DNA of 64,000 nt. Origin: Hemicordylus capensis (taxonomy: Eukaryota > Chordata > Lepidosauria > Squamata > Cordylidae). Location of the stretch: NCBI RefSeq assembly GCF_027244095.1, contig NC_069658.1:417286687-417350686 (forward strand). The letters run 5' to 3'. A program made the translations under genes and the position numbers. This document shows, one piece after another, positions 32,645-44,860 of this stretch. The notes under the pieces are model-generated. The model searched no databases. It had not been told where the DNA came from and saw nothing but the letters and a program-made list of their open reading frames with translations. Every line of letters starts with the position of its first letter. The stretch's first letter is position 1.

Positions 32645-34440
32645 GCACATGAGTTTCTGTATTGTGGAGTAGAAAAGCATTGCACCACAGACTTAAAACC
32701 TAAAGCTGGGTTACAGTTGGTCTCTGAATTACACCAACAGCCTCCCTGCAGACTGGATTAAAGATCTCTTCACAGAATGGGAAGTCAAATAAGCCAGGAA
32801 TACCTTTTGCCATCGTCCTGGATCAGTGGGTTCAGACGATATTGCAGTGCCAGAGAAAGGAGGTTTTACAAGATTACAGCTTCTCCTCCGAAACTAGAAA
32901 AATAGCAAGGACGAGGAGTTGCAATCTTTTACCACTCCTTTCCGTCAGTCTGCTCAAGTGCTATTATTTGCAAGAGTCTAACCATTCAGTACAATCTGAA
33001 CCAGCTCACAGAATCATGAACAAATACAGATGGATGGGACCTGATGGGTCAATACTCAGTCAGCAACAGGAATTCTACCTAAGGCACCTTTGTGGGAGAG
33101 AAAAGCACCAGTCCACCTTCCTCTCCAGTGATGGACCTCTTGAATGGAACAAACTTTAGGAGATCACCCAGCTACATCTCCTGCTTCATAGCTTGCACTC
33201 ACCAATCATTTGCCAAGCCTGCTCTTTAAGACTCCCAGTGATAAGGATTCTATAATCCAGTTGGCAACATGTTTCTCTTACAATTAGAATGTTCTACGCA
33301 ATAAACCACCTCAATGTTTTGGGCAGCAGTTTGATTTTTCTTTCTTTCCTTGCCCATGGCAGACACAGAGCTGGACGCATCACTATCCTACTTAAGGCAA
33401 CCCTCTGGTATGTATTATTTGGATCCCCTCAGTTTTCTCTCCCCCAATTAAACTCATCTTCTTCAACCTTTCCTCATATGTACATAGCTTAGCAAATTCC
33501 CCCACCCCACGTTTTAGAATTCCCTGCAAAATTTTGTTTTCTTTTGGCAGTGTTGGTTCCTCTCATTTCCCTAACTGTGCATTATATAGTATGCAAGGCA
33601 CCCAATCCCCATCTGATGACCTGCCAACAAGCCTTCCAATATCTGCTGGCTCTAACCCATTATTTGGAAATTGCTCCTGTTTGGGGAGCCATTTCCAACA
33701 CAGGACCAGAGACAAGCATAGCTTGCTGGAATCTAAAAGCTGCACTGATAACCAGCCATTGAAGTACCTCTCCCACCCTTCAAAAATGGCCAGCTGCACA
33801 AAGTCAAAGGCACTCAGGTACCACAGAAGACAGTTGGCCATGGGGGAAAAAAAATCATCCGTATCTCTGTGCAACATCATAAACATCGATAGCTGAACAT
33901 AGACAAAAACATTGGCATGTTAATCATGAAAGCCCATTTAAAGATTGTCTTGAATAAAGGTCTTGGGTTAAGGCCCCCCAAGTCAACATCCACCTCCTTG
34001 TAATGAATCTGGTATAACCCAACATAAGCGTTCTCAGACACATGCTTACCCACTCTAATTTAAATATTTCCTGCAACATCTCCCAACATCTCCCCTGTCC
34101 TCCAAGTCAGAATTGTTATTCTCAATGTTTTAAAATTCTTCCTGCAGTTTCCACTCATTACTTCACTTTCTGCCCCCCAGCTAAAGCAAGCAGTTTCTCT
34201 CTTCCAACATCTCCCCTCATTCTTCTCAAATCTCAACGTACCTGATTCCTTCAACTTCTAAAGAATAAATGACTCAGTTAAAACCTCTATGAAATCAAAC
34301 TTGCAAATTCATTCTGCTTCCACCAGCCCTGTTAGCCCATGTGAATGAAATCAGCATGCTCCTATACTGAAAAATCACTGGAAGTGTTGGGACATATGCT
34401 ATAGTTAGAGAACACTTTATCTACCATCAAGAGTGGTCAG
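32645..34440. other. Unique-looking stretch without recognised gene
   Basis: No exon or nameable repeat. Short open frames on both strands show no family resemblance. Confidence 0.35.
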
Positions 34441-34446
34441 TGTAAC

Positions 34447-34645
34447 ACTTGGGGGCATAGCTCAATGGCAGGGCACATGCTTTGTATTCAGAAGTCCATG
34501 GTTCATTCCCTGACCCCTCCAATTAGAGCTGGGAAAGACCCTTGTGAAATCCTGGAGAGCCACTGCCAATCATTGTACATAAAACTGAGCTCAATGGATC
34601 ACTGGTCCGACTCAGTATAAAGCAGCTTCCTGTGTTCACTTGAAA
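34447..34645 (+). mobile_element. tRNA-derived SINE, family G
   Basis: The head GGGGGCATAGCTCAATGGCA reads like a tRNA-Ala 5' half with an A box, and GGTTCATTCCCTG supplies a degenerate B box. The body has CTGGAGAGCCACTGCCAATC and ends with AAAGCAGCTTCCTGTGTTC. Confidence 0.82.
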
Positions 34646-35493
34646 AAAGTGGGCAATATCTAGATATGTGCCAGTACTAATTCTGTTCATGGAAGGAATT
34701 TATGCAGGTGTAGCATTAATCTGGATACTAATCACACTTTTTTGTTTACGCAGAGTGGATATCGTGCAATATGCTTTTAAAAAAGATCTTTCATTCCAAA
34801 GACCATTAAAGGGATAGAGTAATGGCTTCAGCCCATGCTCACCATTTTGCAGATCCCCTTAATGTGCACTGAAAAATAATAATTCAGCATTGTATCTGAT
34901 TTTTACGATGACTGTGTGACTAAAAAGGAAGCAGTGATGTGATGGACCAAATTCAGATTGAAGTGTCAAATGCAGAGGTGATGTTCAGAGAAGTTTAAAT
35001 GGTGCTGCAAGTAAAAGTAATAGTCGGCATTAGGAAGCTTAATTTTGAAGTACTAACACATTTGCTATTCTCACTCTGTCGAAACCATAATTAAAGAAAG
35101 ATCCAACAGATTTTCTGAAAGTTCTTTTGTTAACACAATGTTTTGTTACTATTACAAAGTTTATGTCAGATTTTTATATAATATTACCAAGTTCCACCAG
35201 TCCTGTCTTTTGATATTGATACAACTCTAGTTCAAGTTTTTAATGGGGAGCAGGGGCAGGGCTGTCTTGATTTTGCCAATATCTTTCCCGTTAGTCTCGA
35301 AACCTCTCTTCTACCTGCCCACCTCATTGCAGATCGGAAATGCTACAACTGATACAACAACAGGTGGGAGAAAAGGAAAGGCAGGTGGCACCTAGTAAGA
35401 GAATCAACACTTGAAGCATATTCTTCTGATATGGAGCTATTACAGAAATATGCAGAGTCTCTGTCTCAGGAGGTAGCAATCAGTGTTCTCTCT

Positions 35494-35652
35494 AATATTT
35501 TTCATCAGTGTGCAGAATGAGTTTTGTTCTGGATGGCAGTGTGTGCACACATATATTCAGAGTGGGACCTTCCCAGTCCATTGAGTGGTATCTAAAATTA
35601 ACTGAGTGGACATAAAAAATGTGTGTGCCCACACTTTAGCAGGAATACTGGT
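35494..35652. repeat. hAT-like MITE, family A
   Basis: The left end AGTGTTCTCTCTAATA and interior GTTTTGTTCTGGATGGCAGT and ATCTAAAATTAACTGAGTGG match 898-1091. The right end is degraded. Confidence 0.65.
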
Positions 35653-35687
35653 GGCTAGAACATATTCACACACTAATTTGTTGTTTA

Positions 35688-36110
35688 CAGGTGACCCTCG
35701 TTATCTGCAGACTTCATATCCACGGTTTTGCGTATCTGTGATTGGGTTCTAGAGACCCAGTTTCATTATCTGTGGATAGAAAAATAGGTGTCGAGTGATC
35801 AGAAATAACTTCTGATATCATTTCCGGCCACCATTTTCCAACAAAAAGCCATTTTATGGTTCTTAAAAAAAAAAAAAAGGTAAATATTCAACCACTTTCA
35901 GGATTGGGAGGGGGAATTGTTGGAGAATAAGATACTGTCCTTTTCTTCTCTTATTTCTGCCACTCTTGTTTTTGGCCCTTTTCCCCTCTTTCGTTAGGAA
36001 CCTAAACCCCCCCCCCCTATTCCTACTGATTCGAGGTTTTGTTTTTCACGGTTTCCATATTAATGCCTGTAGGCAAGAATGGAACCCCAGTGAATAACAA
36101 GGGCCAGATG
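35688..36110. mobile_element. Tigger/pogo-like non-autonomous element
   Basis: The left end CAGGTGACCCTCGTTATC is inverted loosely as GAATAACAAGGGCCAGATG, between TA dinucleotides. Interior text (TTATCTGTGGATAGAAAAAT, GATTCGAGGTTTTG) is Tigger-like and similar to 20836-21315. Confidence 0.6.
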
Positions 36111-36114
36111 TATT

Positions 36115-36200
36115 TTGAACTACCAGCAAGGTGGCCCGTTAAGGCATCACCACAATGTACATGGCAGCACTCACCTGAATTAAGCTTATATGGAATTTAG
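36115..36200. other. Short unassigned stretch
   Basis: Separates the Tigger-like element from the most distal candidate polyadenylation signal listed for RAB11FIP4. Nothing recognised. Confidence 0.3.
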
Positions 36201-38407
36201 CTTCATGTATTAAGATTTTACTTTATTAGCCAATTCAAGGGAAACCACCACACCATGTACCTTCTTCCCTGTTGTGAAAAATACATGGTCAACCCAGAAC
36301 CTTCTTTGCTTTTTACAGAATTATGCACTGCTATGCTTGCTCCCTGAATGTTGCTGTACCCAACATTTGGTCTTTCCTTGTTCCAAATTTATTTTCAAAA
36401 TTTTATGTTCCAAATATATTTCCAAAGAGGATAATTGGTGATTTTGTTTCTAGACCATCTGTAATTTGGAAGATTTGCCATGGATGTCTTGGAGTTGTTT
36501 GATACCAAGGAGATCCTAATACATTGCTTTGGAGTGCTATGGGAGAACCAAGAATTACTCTAGGACAACTGATTCACATGAATGCATCTAATGCTAGGAC
36601 CCAGCTGCATTCAAGCCACAGGATTGGTCATTAAACTGGAAAAGTAATCTGTAGCTATGGAGGAAGGCCAGGACACCAAGGAGGATTCAAGGCACCAAAA
36701 CCCCAGACTGACTTTGGCAAATAATCCCCAAGCTCTGCTTGCATCTTGAGCCTTCTACCAACATACAGTCAACACATTTCTAATCCTATCTCAACAACAA
36801 AGGCTAGGCATAAACACAAGATTTCACATGTCCACCATAAATGCTATCAGCACATGGAATAATATCAGGTTGCTTACAATCAGACAGCTCATCCCTAACC
36901 AATTTTACATTTTAAAGAAAGGCAGACGTCTCTGTGCTTATTTCCCATCTCTTCTCCACATAAACAGAGGGAAACAGAATTCTGACAAACAGCCAACAGC
37001 ATAAGGAGTGGGCTGAAAAGTAAAAAGTTTGTTCAAATGTGGAGTACTTAGCCACAGAAGACCTCTCCTCACAGGACAATCTCCACATGCCTAGAAATCA
37101 GAAGAGATTTGGAAGTGTTTCTTCTAAGTGGTTAATATAGTTTGTAAGAAGGAGAGAGAAGCTTTTAAAATATTTTTAGTATTTAGAATACTTTTATAAT
37201 TTTCCTTTTAAAATATTTTTAGTATTTAGAATAAAAGATCCAAGTGAGTAATACCAACAGATTCAGCCTTTCAAATTTATTTTTGGTAGTTACAGTTCCT
37301 TGCCTAAGAATTAGTTATACCGATTAAATTTAGTGCATGTTTAAAATCCAAATGTTTTAACATGGAACGGTAGGCTGTGATCAGTTAGGGAGGGGAAAAA
37401 TTCAATATAAATGAAGAAAGACAGTTATCCTTGAAATTTATGCATTTTCTACACGTAACACTTTGGTGTAGAAAACAGCATGAAACCTGCATGTAGGCCA
37501 CCACATGTGATCTTTATACTTATAAATAAATGTTCGTATTGCACTATGTGCACATATGTATGTGTGTGATCGTCATATGCAACAATATGCATGCAGGGTG
37601 CATGCTACTTCCCTACACAGAAGCACCTTCTGTCCAGGGAATGAAGCATGTATGAAGTGGTCCTGACGAGGCATCTCTTCACTGAACAGACAAACCCGGT
37701 TGCCACTTTAGTCTATGCACATGCCACCACTTCCCTACTGATGTCCCTACAGTATGCCAGGGTGATGGGGGGTGGGTGGGCTTTCATATGGACTGGGCTG
37801 AAAAACACAGTGAAGAACTGGATGACTGTGTTTAACTACTGCCTTTTAACTACAGAAGGAAGTGGAGAGTGCTCTCAGACTGCAGAGGCAGCAGCAGCAG
37901 CTTCTCAATAACCCTGGACAAACTGTGCGGCTTGGTGCGGGTGACTGCTCCCGGAGTGGTCACCTACCAAACAAGCATACAATTGTCTCCGTTTTCTAGG
38001 ACTCACAAAACACAGCAAGAGCACCACCACCTGGAGTGAATTTTGTAATATGTAGCCAAGTTCTCTTTCAACATTGAAGCAACACTGAAAGAGAGAGAGA
38101 GGGAACACATGTGCTATTTTAACTCTGTTGTGCAACAGAGTTCATTTCGGTCAAAGACCACCTAAAAGTCAACGAATGCTTGTTTAGTCAAGTAATGGAC
38201 ACAGGGTTGCCACCTTTTCTCAATTAATGTGTACCTTTAAGGGCTTTCTGCCCTTAATGAGTGTGTAACAGGCAGATATCAGCAGGGAAAGCTCTTGCAA
38301 GCACTGAGATGCAGCTGTACCAAAAACAAACAAAAACCTGTTGGATCCCTGCTTGTCAAGATGGCTACACAGAGCCCCTACCCATGAAACGCTTGCAGCC
38401 CTTAGAG

Positions 38408-38542
38408 CAGGGGCAGGCAACATGCAGCTCTCCAGATGTTACTGATCTACAAATCCCTATCTTCCCCAGCTGTGAGGAAACTGGGGAATGATGGGAGTTG
38501 TAGTTCAGCAACATCTGGAGAGCCGTATGTTGCCTGCCTCTG
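38408..38542. mobile_element. Foldback hAT-type MITE, 135 bp
   Basis: The arms CAGGGGCAGGCAACATGCAG and ATGTTGCCTGCCTCTG are inverted, as are CTCTCCAGATGTTACTGA and CAGCAACATCTGGAGAG. The target duplications CCTTAGAG (38400-38407) and CCTTATAG (38543-38550) differ by one base. The element lies in the probable 3' UTR of RAB11FIP4, where it would fold into a hairpin in the transcript. Confidence 0.88.
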
Positions 38543-39399
38543 CCTTATAGGGTGACTAAGTTGTCCTCTGTGGCCATTCCACATTTTTACAGTACAGTGA
38601 AATTCTCTTAGCCCAAAGTCTGCCTGTATTTCTTGTCTGGTGCAGTTAGAAACCCAAGCTAGGGCAGCAACCCTTTGGGGGTCTGATGATAAACTTGAAG
38701 CACAAAAAGATATAAGGAAAACAGATTCTCAGAGGTGAAGCTCAGGAGTACACTGGCAACACATTTACACACATGTATGCTTGCACATACAATATGTGCA
38801 ATACTGCAGACCACCAACCATTCTAAAGAATCAATAGCCAGAACGGTTGGATACCAAAAGTGCTTTCTGCTGAAAGAGGCAAAGAAAGAAATTAAAAATA
38901 TCGAACAATTCTCTAAAGTTCTCTTTCCCCCTTTGTATCATACATACATTCTTTTTGGAGAAGCAGACGTTGCTTATCTTCTTGTGGCTTCAGTAGCACA
39001 ACTCCAGCAAAAGCTAAAACAACGTAGTCAGCACCAGTGAATTCAGTCTGGACATGCAACATATTTTGGGGAAGATGAGGGAGGACTACTGATAAGAGAT
39101 GAAACTCAATATTATTCACAGGGAGTGAGGGGGAAGGTATGAGGTGGAGGAGGAGAATTGGCACGCAATTGGTTTCCATTGTCTTTTATCCTTGCAACTA
39201 GAGGTAGTGTCATTTTTTTGTCCAGTATCTTAAAACAGTGCAAATCCAGTTACACGGTTATTTCATTACAATCCAGTAACAGTCTTTTTCCCCCCAAGTG
39301 GTGAAAGTGCATGAAAACTGACCAAGCCAAATTATGATTCACAGACAAAGTGTACCAAACCTCATATAAACATGTCCTGTGTATCCACACAAGTTCTCT

Positions 39400-39432
39400 C
39401 TCTCTCTCTAATATATATATATATATATATTT
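39400..39432. repeat. (CT)n-(TA)n short tandem repeat
   Basis: A CTCTCTCT run is followed at once by a TATATATA run, about 100 bp downstream of the RAB11FIP4 stop. Confidence 0.85.
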
Positions 39433-39525
39433 ATAGGTTCATTTACAGTAGCAGAGTGGTGTTTGGATCCAGTGGCATGTTATCAGGTACATGTCTCTGC
39501 CTGTTTCCCTTCCTGCTCCAGGTCT

Positions 39526-39642
39526 TCAGTTTTTGATTTCCAAGATGGAGGGGTTATGGTCTAGAATGGCTAGGATGATCTTGTCCATGTATTGGCGCAA
39601 CCTGTAATTGATCTCCTCCTGTTCTTTAAGGGCTTCCATGAG
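39526..39642 (-). CDS. RAB11FIP4: RAB11FIP4 last coding exon, Rab11-binding domain and stop
   Basis: The acceptor is CTTGTTTCAG|CTCATGG. It encodes LMEALKEQEEINYRLRQYMD and then KIILAILDHNPSILEIKN, followed by TGA (39526-39528 on the complementary strand). The RQYMDKII..ILDHNP run is the FIP Rab-binding domain, an amphipathic helix and turn that binds the switch regions of Rab11 as a parallel dimer. The last residue is N where I remember H in the human protein. Confidence 0.97.
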   Translation of the reverse strand, partial: LMEALKEQEEINYRLRQYMDKIILAILDHNPSILEIKN

Positions 39643-42600
39643 CTGAAACAAGAAAAGCCACAATTAAACCAGCATTTCAAACTGACACAACGATGTCAGG
39701 TTATTCAGTAATAAATCAGATACACCTTAACTTTCAGTTGCTTTTAATAATGATTAGCAAAAGACCTGCAATATTTCACAAGCATGGAAAGGGAAAGAAT
39801 GTTTCCAGCCCTTTCTCCAGCTGCCACCCATCACTGAGGCTAAGGCACATGGCACAACCAAGTTTGATCTTTCAGAAGCATTGGTGTTACACCTTTTACC
39901 GGTGCTCTGTTAGTCCAGATGTCAGTCAATTACTATTGCCATAAACAATTACACAGGCCCATAACCCCTTTATTCACAGGGGTTCCGTTCTGTGGGGGCG
40001 CTGCGGATAGTGAATCCACGGATGGAGCATTAGGGGCTATGGGAATCGAGGGGTGGGGGTGGTTCCCAGACTGCCCAAAATTGCTGGAAAAAACTCACTG
40101 TTTCCTCTAGGATGGTCAACATTGCATTGGCTGAAATCGGGGCACTGGGGGGGGCACCTAGGGGCAGTACTTGTCTTGGCTCCTGGTGGTGGTCACAATT
40201 TCTAATATTACAGAAAATGTAGCAGTGATCACATGAATTGCCTAAAGGCTTGAGTTTATGGTCCAGGCATCTGGTCAATCGAGTCCACTGGGACTAGTGA
40301 AAAGGTGTGGGTTTAGAGGTGCTACAAGCCAAGTGGCTTTGGGCTGGAGATGAAATGGTCAAGGAAGGGGAGAAGATGGAGTTAGGAGCCTAGAAGAGGT
40401 GTAGCAAGGGTCTATGCCTTTAGAAACTTAGCAGAGATAAAGGAAAGAGTGAATATAGCAGCCAAAAAAAGAAAGGGACACCAAATGAGGTTCCTGGAGG
40501 TAGGGGAGTGGTAAATTTAGAAGTGGAAATGACTTTATAAATGTCCCATGATCTTGATTTTATAAATGGGCATGATTTTAAGACTCAAGGCCCATGATGC
40601 AGAAATTTTGCTGAAGCCAAGCAGATGTGGGTCTGGACAGTACTTGGATGCGAAATTGCCTAGGAACTCCATATATGACCCCTCAAGTTTCACCAGGAAA
40701 GATAGGTGGGGTATGAATGTAAGAAATACATTTTAGAAGTTGTAGGAAAAACTGAAATATACAGAAAATTCTTGTCAGCTGTTTTGTTTTAAAAATCAAA
40801 CTACTCATTTGCCACAACAACTTTCTATTTTATTTTACCTTTAGAGGTTCTGGAAGTTCATAAACCTTAGAAACCTCTTGCATCTTCTGCTGTTCTCCCC
40901 TGTTCCCATGCAAAAACTCCTTCACAATATCGCCCTAAGTGTTAAATCACATTCTCACTTGAATACTAAAAAAGTTTTATTTCTTTCCTATTAAAAGTAA
41001 TTCAAAAGGTTGGTTTTTAAAAAAAAACCCAAAACCTAAAACTTTTGTGCTTCGAAAAGACAGGCTTAACCAAGGCTTCTGCATGATACAGAAACGTTGT
41101 CTAACTATATTATAGGGCAAGGGATGGGCAGAAGGTTGATCATGGTCCACTGTCTATGGATACGTGAACCGGTTCGATTTCAAACTGGTTCGCCATCAAA
41201 CGGGCCTGTTTGAAGGCTTGCCCTCGAATCAAACAGGGCCCAGTTCGGCTTGGCTTGAAGTCAAGCTGAACACACTGGGCTGGCTCCTTTTAAAACAACA
41301 ACAACTTTTTAAAAATAACTCACCGCTGGGTCTGAGTAGTATTGTTGGCCTCCAGAGGGTGCTGGCGTGGGGTGTGTGTGCACGCATGTCTCAGAAGGTT
41401 CTGCTCCCACCGCTGGGTCCTCTGCTCCTTTTTGGGCTAATTCGGCCTGTTTACGGGGCCTTCCCGGCCCTCTGCCTGCTCACAGTGGCCATTTTGAAGG
41501 CCACTGCACATGCACACTGCCCGAGCATGCAAATGGCCAGTGCGCATGTGAGGCAGCCTTCAAAATGGCCACGTGTTAATGGGCCAAACCAGCCTGAAAA
41601 GGATCAGGGGGAGGCCAGCAGGGGAGGGGGAACCTTCTGAGACACCCCTGCCCCCCGCGGCAGCAACCCTCAGAGGCCAGCATTACAACCTGGACCAAAA
41701 CTATTAGAACCCCAAACCGGCTTGAACTCAAGCTGAACATCAGTTATAGTTCGGGATGTCAAAACCGAACATGCCCAGTCTGGTTCAAGTCCAGTCCGGA
41801 CTCAAACTGAACTGGACAAACTGGTTTTGTGCACACCCCTGCCACTGGCTAATTTCTCATGAACCATATACTGCTGGTTGCTGGGATTCTTGGGAGGAAA
41901 AAAAAGAATTGGACTAGTTCATATTTAATCTAACTGCAAAAGAGATCCAGAATGTGTATTTTTGCTTTGTAAATTTAAAAACACAGTAAAATTTTAAAAA
42001 CCAGCTGCCATGCTTTTGGCTCGGGACATCCTGGGATGCGGGAGGGGGAAGTCCTCTCACTCCCAACTCCTGCCATCTCAGTGCTGCTGTCCGTGTGAGC
42101 ACATGTTGCAGTGGTGCAATGGAGGGAAAGATGGAGTCCACTCATCTGAAGGCAGGCAAGCTCCTGCCTTCCCCGCAGACCTTGGAAGTGGTTGCTGAAG
42201 GCCACGTGTATGAGCTCATTGTTGGACCATGGGGATTCAAGTTTTTGAGGGTTTTTTTAGTAGTAGCCTTAAGAAGACTGAAGTTAACCTAGTTTTACCA
42301 CAGAGTCTCATATATATCCTCCAGTGAAACTTTGAAGATTCAGGTGATCCAATACACTCAGTCATATGAATGGTCTAGAAAGAAGATCTCTTTCAGCTGG
42401 AAGGATACAAGAGCAGAGAATGTGATGCAGCTAACCGCATTATTGTGTCAACACAAACAAGGCTGTGTTTATTGTGCTGCCTTTTGGCAAGGGCTGGGAT
42501 GAAAGGAGAGAGGCAAAAGAAAGGGAAGCATATGAAGCTATCTCAAACCAGAGCCAGGGATTCTCAAACTTGGGTCTCTAACCCAGTGATTCTCAAACTT

Positions 42601-43252
42601 GGGTCCTCAGGTGTTATTGGACTTCAACTCCCATAATCCCCAGCCTCAGTGGCCTTTGGTTGGGGATTATGGGAGCTGAAGTCCAATAACACCTGAGGAC
42701 CCAAGTTTGAGAATCACTGATCTAACCCAATACTGTCTACTCCAACTAGTAGCAAATCTGCAGAATCTCAGGCAAATAGCTTTTCCTAGCCTTTCAACCT
42801 TCAGATAACTGGGAGGTTGAACCTGAGGCCTATACCCTACCTGTGAGCAATTCCCTAGTAGGATTAGGAAAACAGGGAGTAGGAAAAGTGACAGACAAAG
42901 CAGTATTTATTCTTCCTGTTTTTCAGAGGCTGAGGTCAGGAACAGGAAAGAGTGTGTTTGAACAAACTCCATGTACATGTGAATGCTGACAGTAGAGAGA
43001 GAGTGGCTTCTGTGATGTGAAGCACAAGAGTATGCTCAATAATAACATCCCATGGTTATTTATTCTGAGGCCAACTTGGTTCAATAAAAGATGTCTCAAA
43101 CAAAGCAGGGTGGCCAAGAGGTGGTTTAGGAACTACATGTGCCTCTCAATCAAATACAGTGTGGATCCCAGACATGTCCAAGGCAAACCAGACAGACAGA
43201 GAGAAACGGTGTCCTTCTCTTCCCCCAACTTTAATGAAATGAGAGTGTGTGT

Positions 43253-43290
<38 letters not shown>

Positions 43291-44782
43291 GAATGCCAAG
43301 GGAGGGGAGTTCTTGTTCTCATGCACCAGACATTAGGAGATGCAAGCAACACAGAATTTTTGGCCACCCCAGTGTATAGGAGACCCGGCATTCTGCCTAC
43401 ACTAGAATGCAAGTTTCAATACAAACATCCCAAAACAGTCTTTGCGGTGCTTGAACTGGAGTTCATAATCCCAGTTACTTGCTAGTTTTTGCACCACTGG
43501 CCACCGACACATCCTTTCTTCTTTTTTGCTTTACTTCCTCAGAGTACACTTACTTAATTAGCTGCAAGAGATGGCTGCTAAGCACTTTACCTCATCTCTG
43601 GAGGCAGAGTCGATTTCCGCAGCCAACGACTGGGCTTTCGTCTGTGTTGCAAAAAGGTTTTTGGCTTCATAAAGACTAAGACTAAGGATCTGCCCATTAA
43701 GGTCATCATTCTGGTCACGGAGTTTCTGATTCTCCTATTAAGAAGGAGGGAAGAAGTCATTTCAGCAAGGAACAATTCACTTAGCATGCTAAATGTGCTT
43801 CCTAGTGACAATAAAAAGGTAGTGGGATGTTTTTTGGCCAACTCTATACATGTGTTGGCCTGATTCAGTACTAATTATACAATGAGGTCATTCTCATGAC
43901 AAGGTCTAGCTGGGCTAGAGCAGCCCTACCCGGGTAGACCTAGTAATGAGAACCGCCAGGATCAGGACCAATCCTAGCACAGCTCTACTGGGTAGGCTGG
44001 GTACCCCCCTCCCCCGCCAGGTTAAAAAAGTAAGGTAGGAGGGCACATGTGCATCCTCTGACCTCACCGCTCAGTCATGTGGGTGCACAGACTGCCGACA
44101 GCTCTTTTCTTGCTGCAGGCAGCCATTAAAACTATAGAGGCTGGGGGAAGGAGCAAGCTGGCCTCTAGAATTCCCACAATGCACCGTGCTACTCAGTGGG
44201 ATTCCTGGAGGTCAGATTTCCTCCCCGCCCCCCAGCCTCCAGATGGCTGCACCACTCGCTGCAGTGTGGATAGTGTGGGTGCACAAGCGGTGCAGCTTGT
44301 AGGGAACCGGCGTTCATGTGGGGGAATGCAGGCATGATCCTGCCTCCCCAACCCCACACGATAGTTATGCTACGGAAACTCCACCCACCTCTTTTCCTTT
44401 AACCAGAGCACCTACTGCCACCACTTCTGCTCCTGGTGAAGTTTCAACCAGCCACCCCTTTCCATGTAAAGAACCGCTGCTGCTGCTCCAGGGAGAGGGA
44501 AAAACTACTCTCTCCATAACTATAATTCTTGCTATCTGCTGTTGGGCTGCATATCCTGTTCCTTGTAAGAGCTTCTATGCCATGGCTCCATGGTGGGAAT
44601 AGGGGGTGGGTGGGTGGGGATAGGGTTCCTTTATTTTTGCAAACAATAGTGAGACTGATTATAATGCAGTCATTACAGTATCTGCAGAATGCCAAGGGAT
44701 ACTGCAATCATTACAGTATCAAGCCCAGGAACACTACTGCAGAGGGAACCCCTTTTAGAACAGATAGTGATAGAACAGCAAC

Positions 44783-44860
<78 letters not shown>

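Larger units (their letters stand above)
36200..39525 (-). other. RAB11FIP4: Proximal 3' UTR of RAB11FIP4, end not resolved
   Basis: The region follows directly downstream of the RAB11FIP4 stop codon on the minus strand. Candidate AATAAA signals on that strand lie at 37276-37281, 36388-36393 and 36222-36227. None can be preferred by eye, and the transcript may continue toward 30000, where recognisable repeats are sparse. A foldback MITE (38408-38542) and a short direct duplication near 37153-37234 lie inside. The limit given here is only the last of these three signals. Confidence 0.45.

Noticed and set aside
34447-34520. tRNA-Ala-like sequence considered as a tRNA gene
   Set aside because: The cloverleaf is degraded and continues directly into a SINE body shared with other loci.
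43255-43286. Regular repeats considered as a CRISPR-like array
   Set aside because: Simple dinucleotide repeats in vertebrate DNA, with no spacers.
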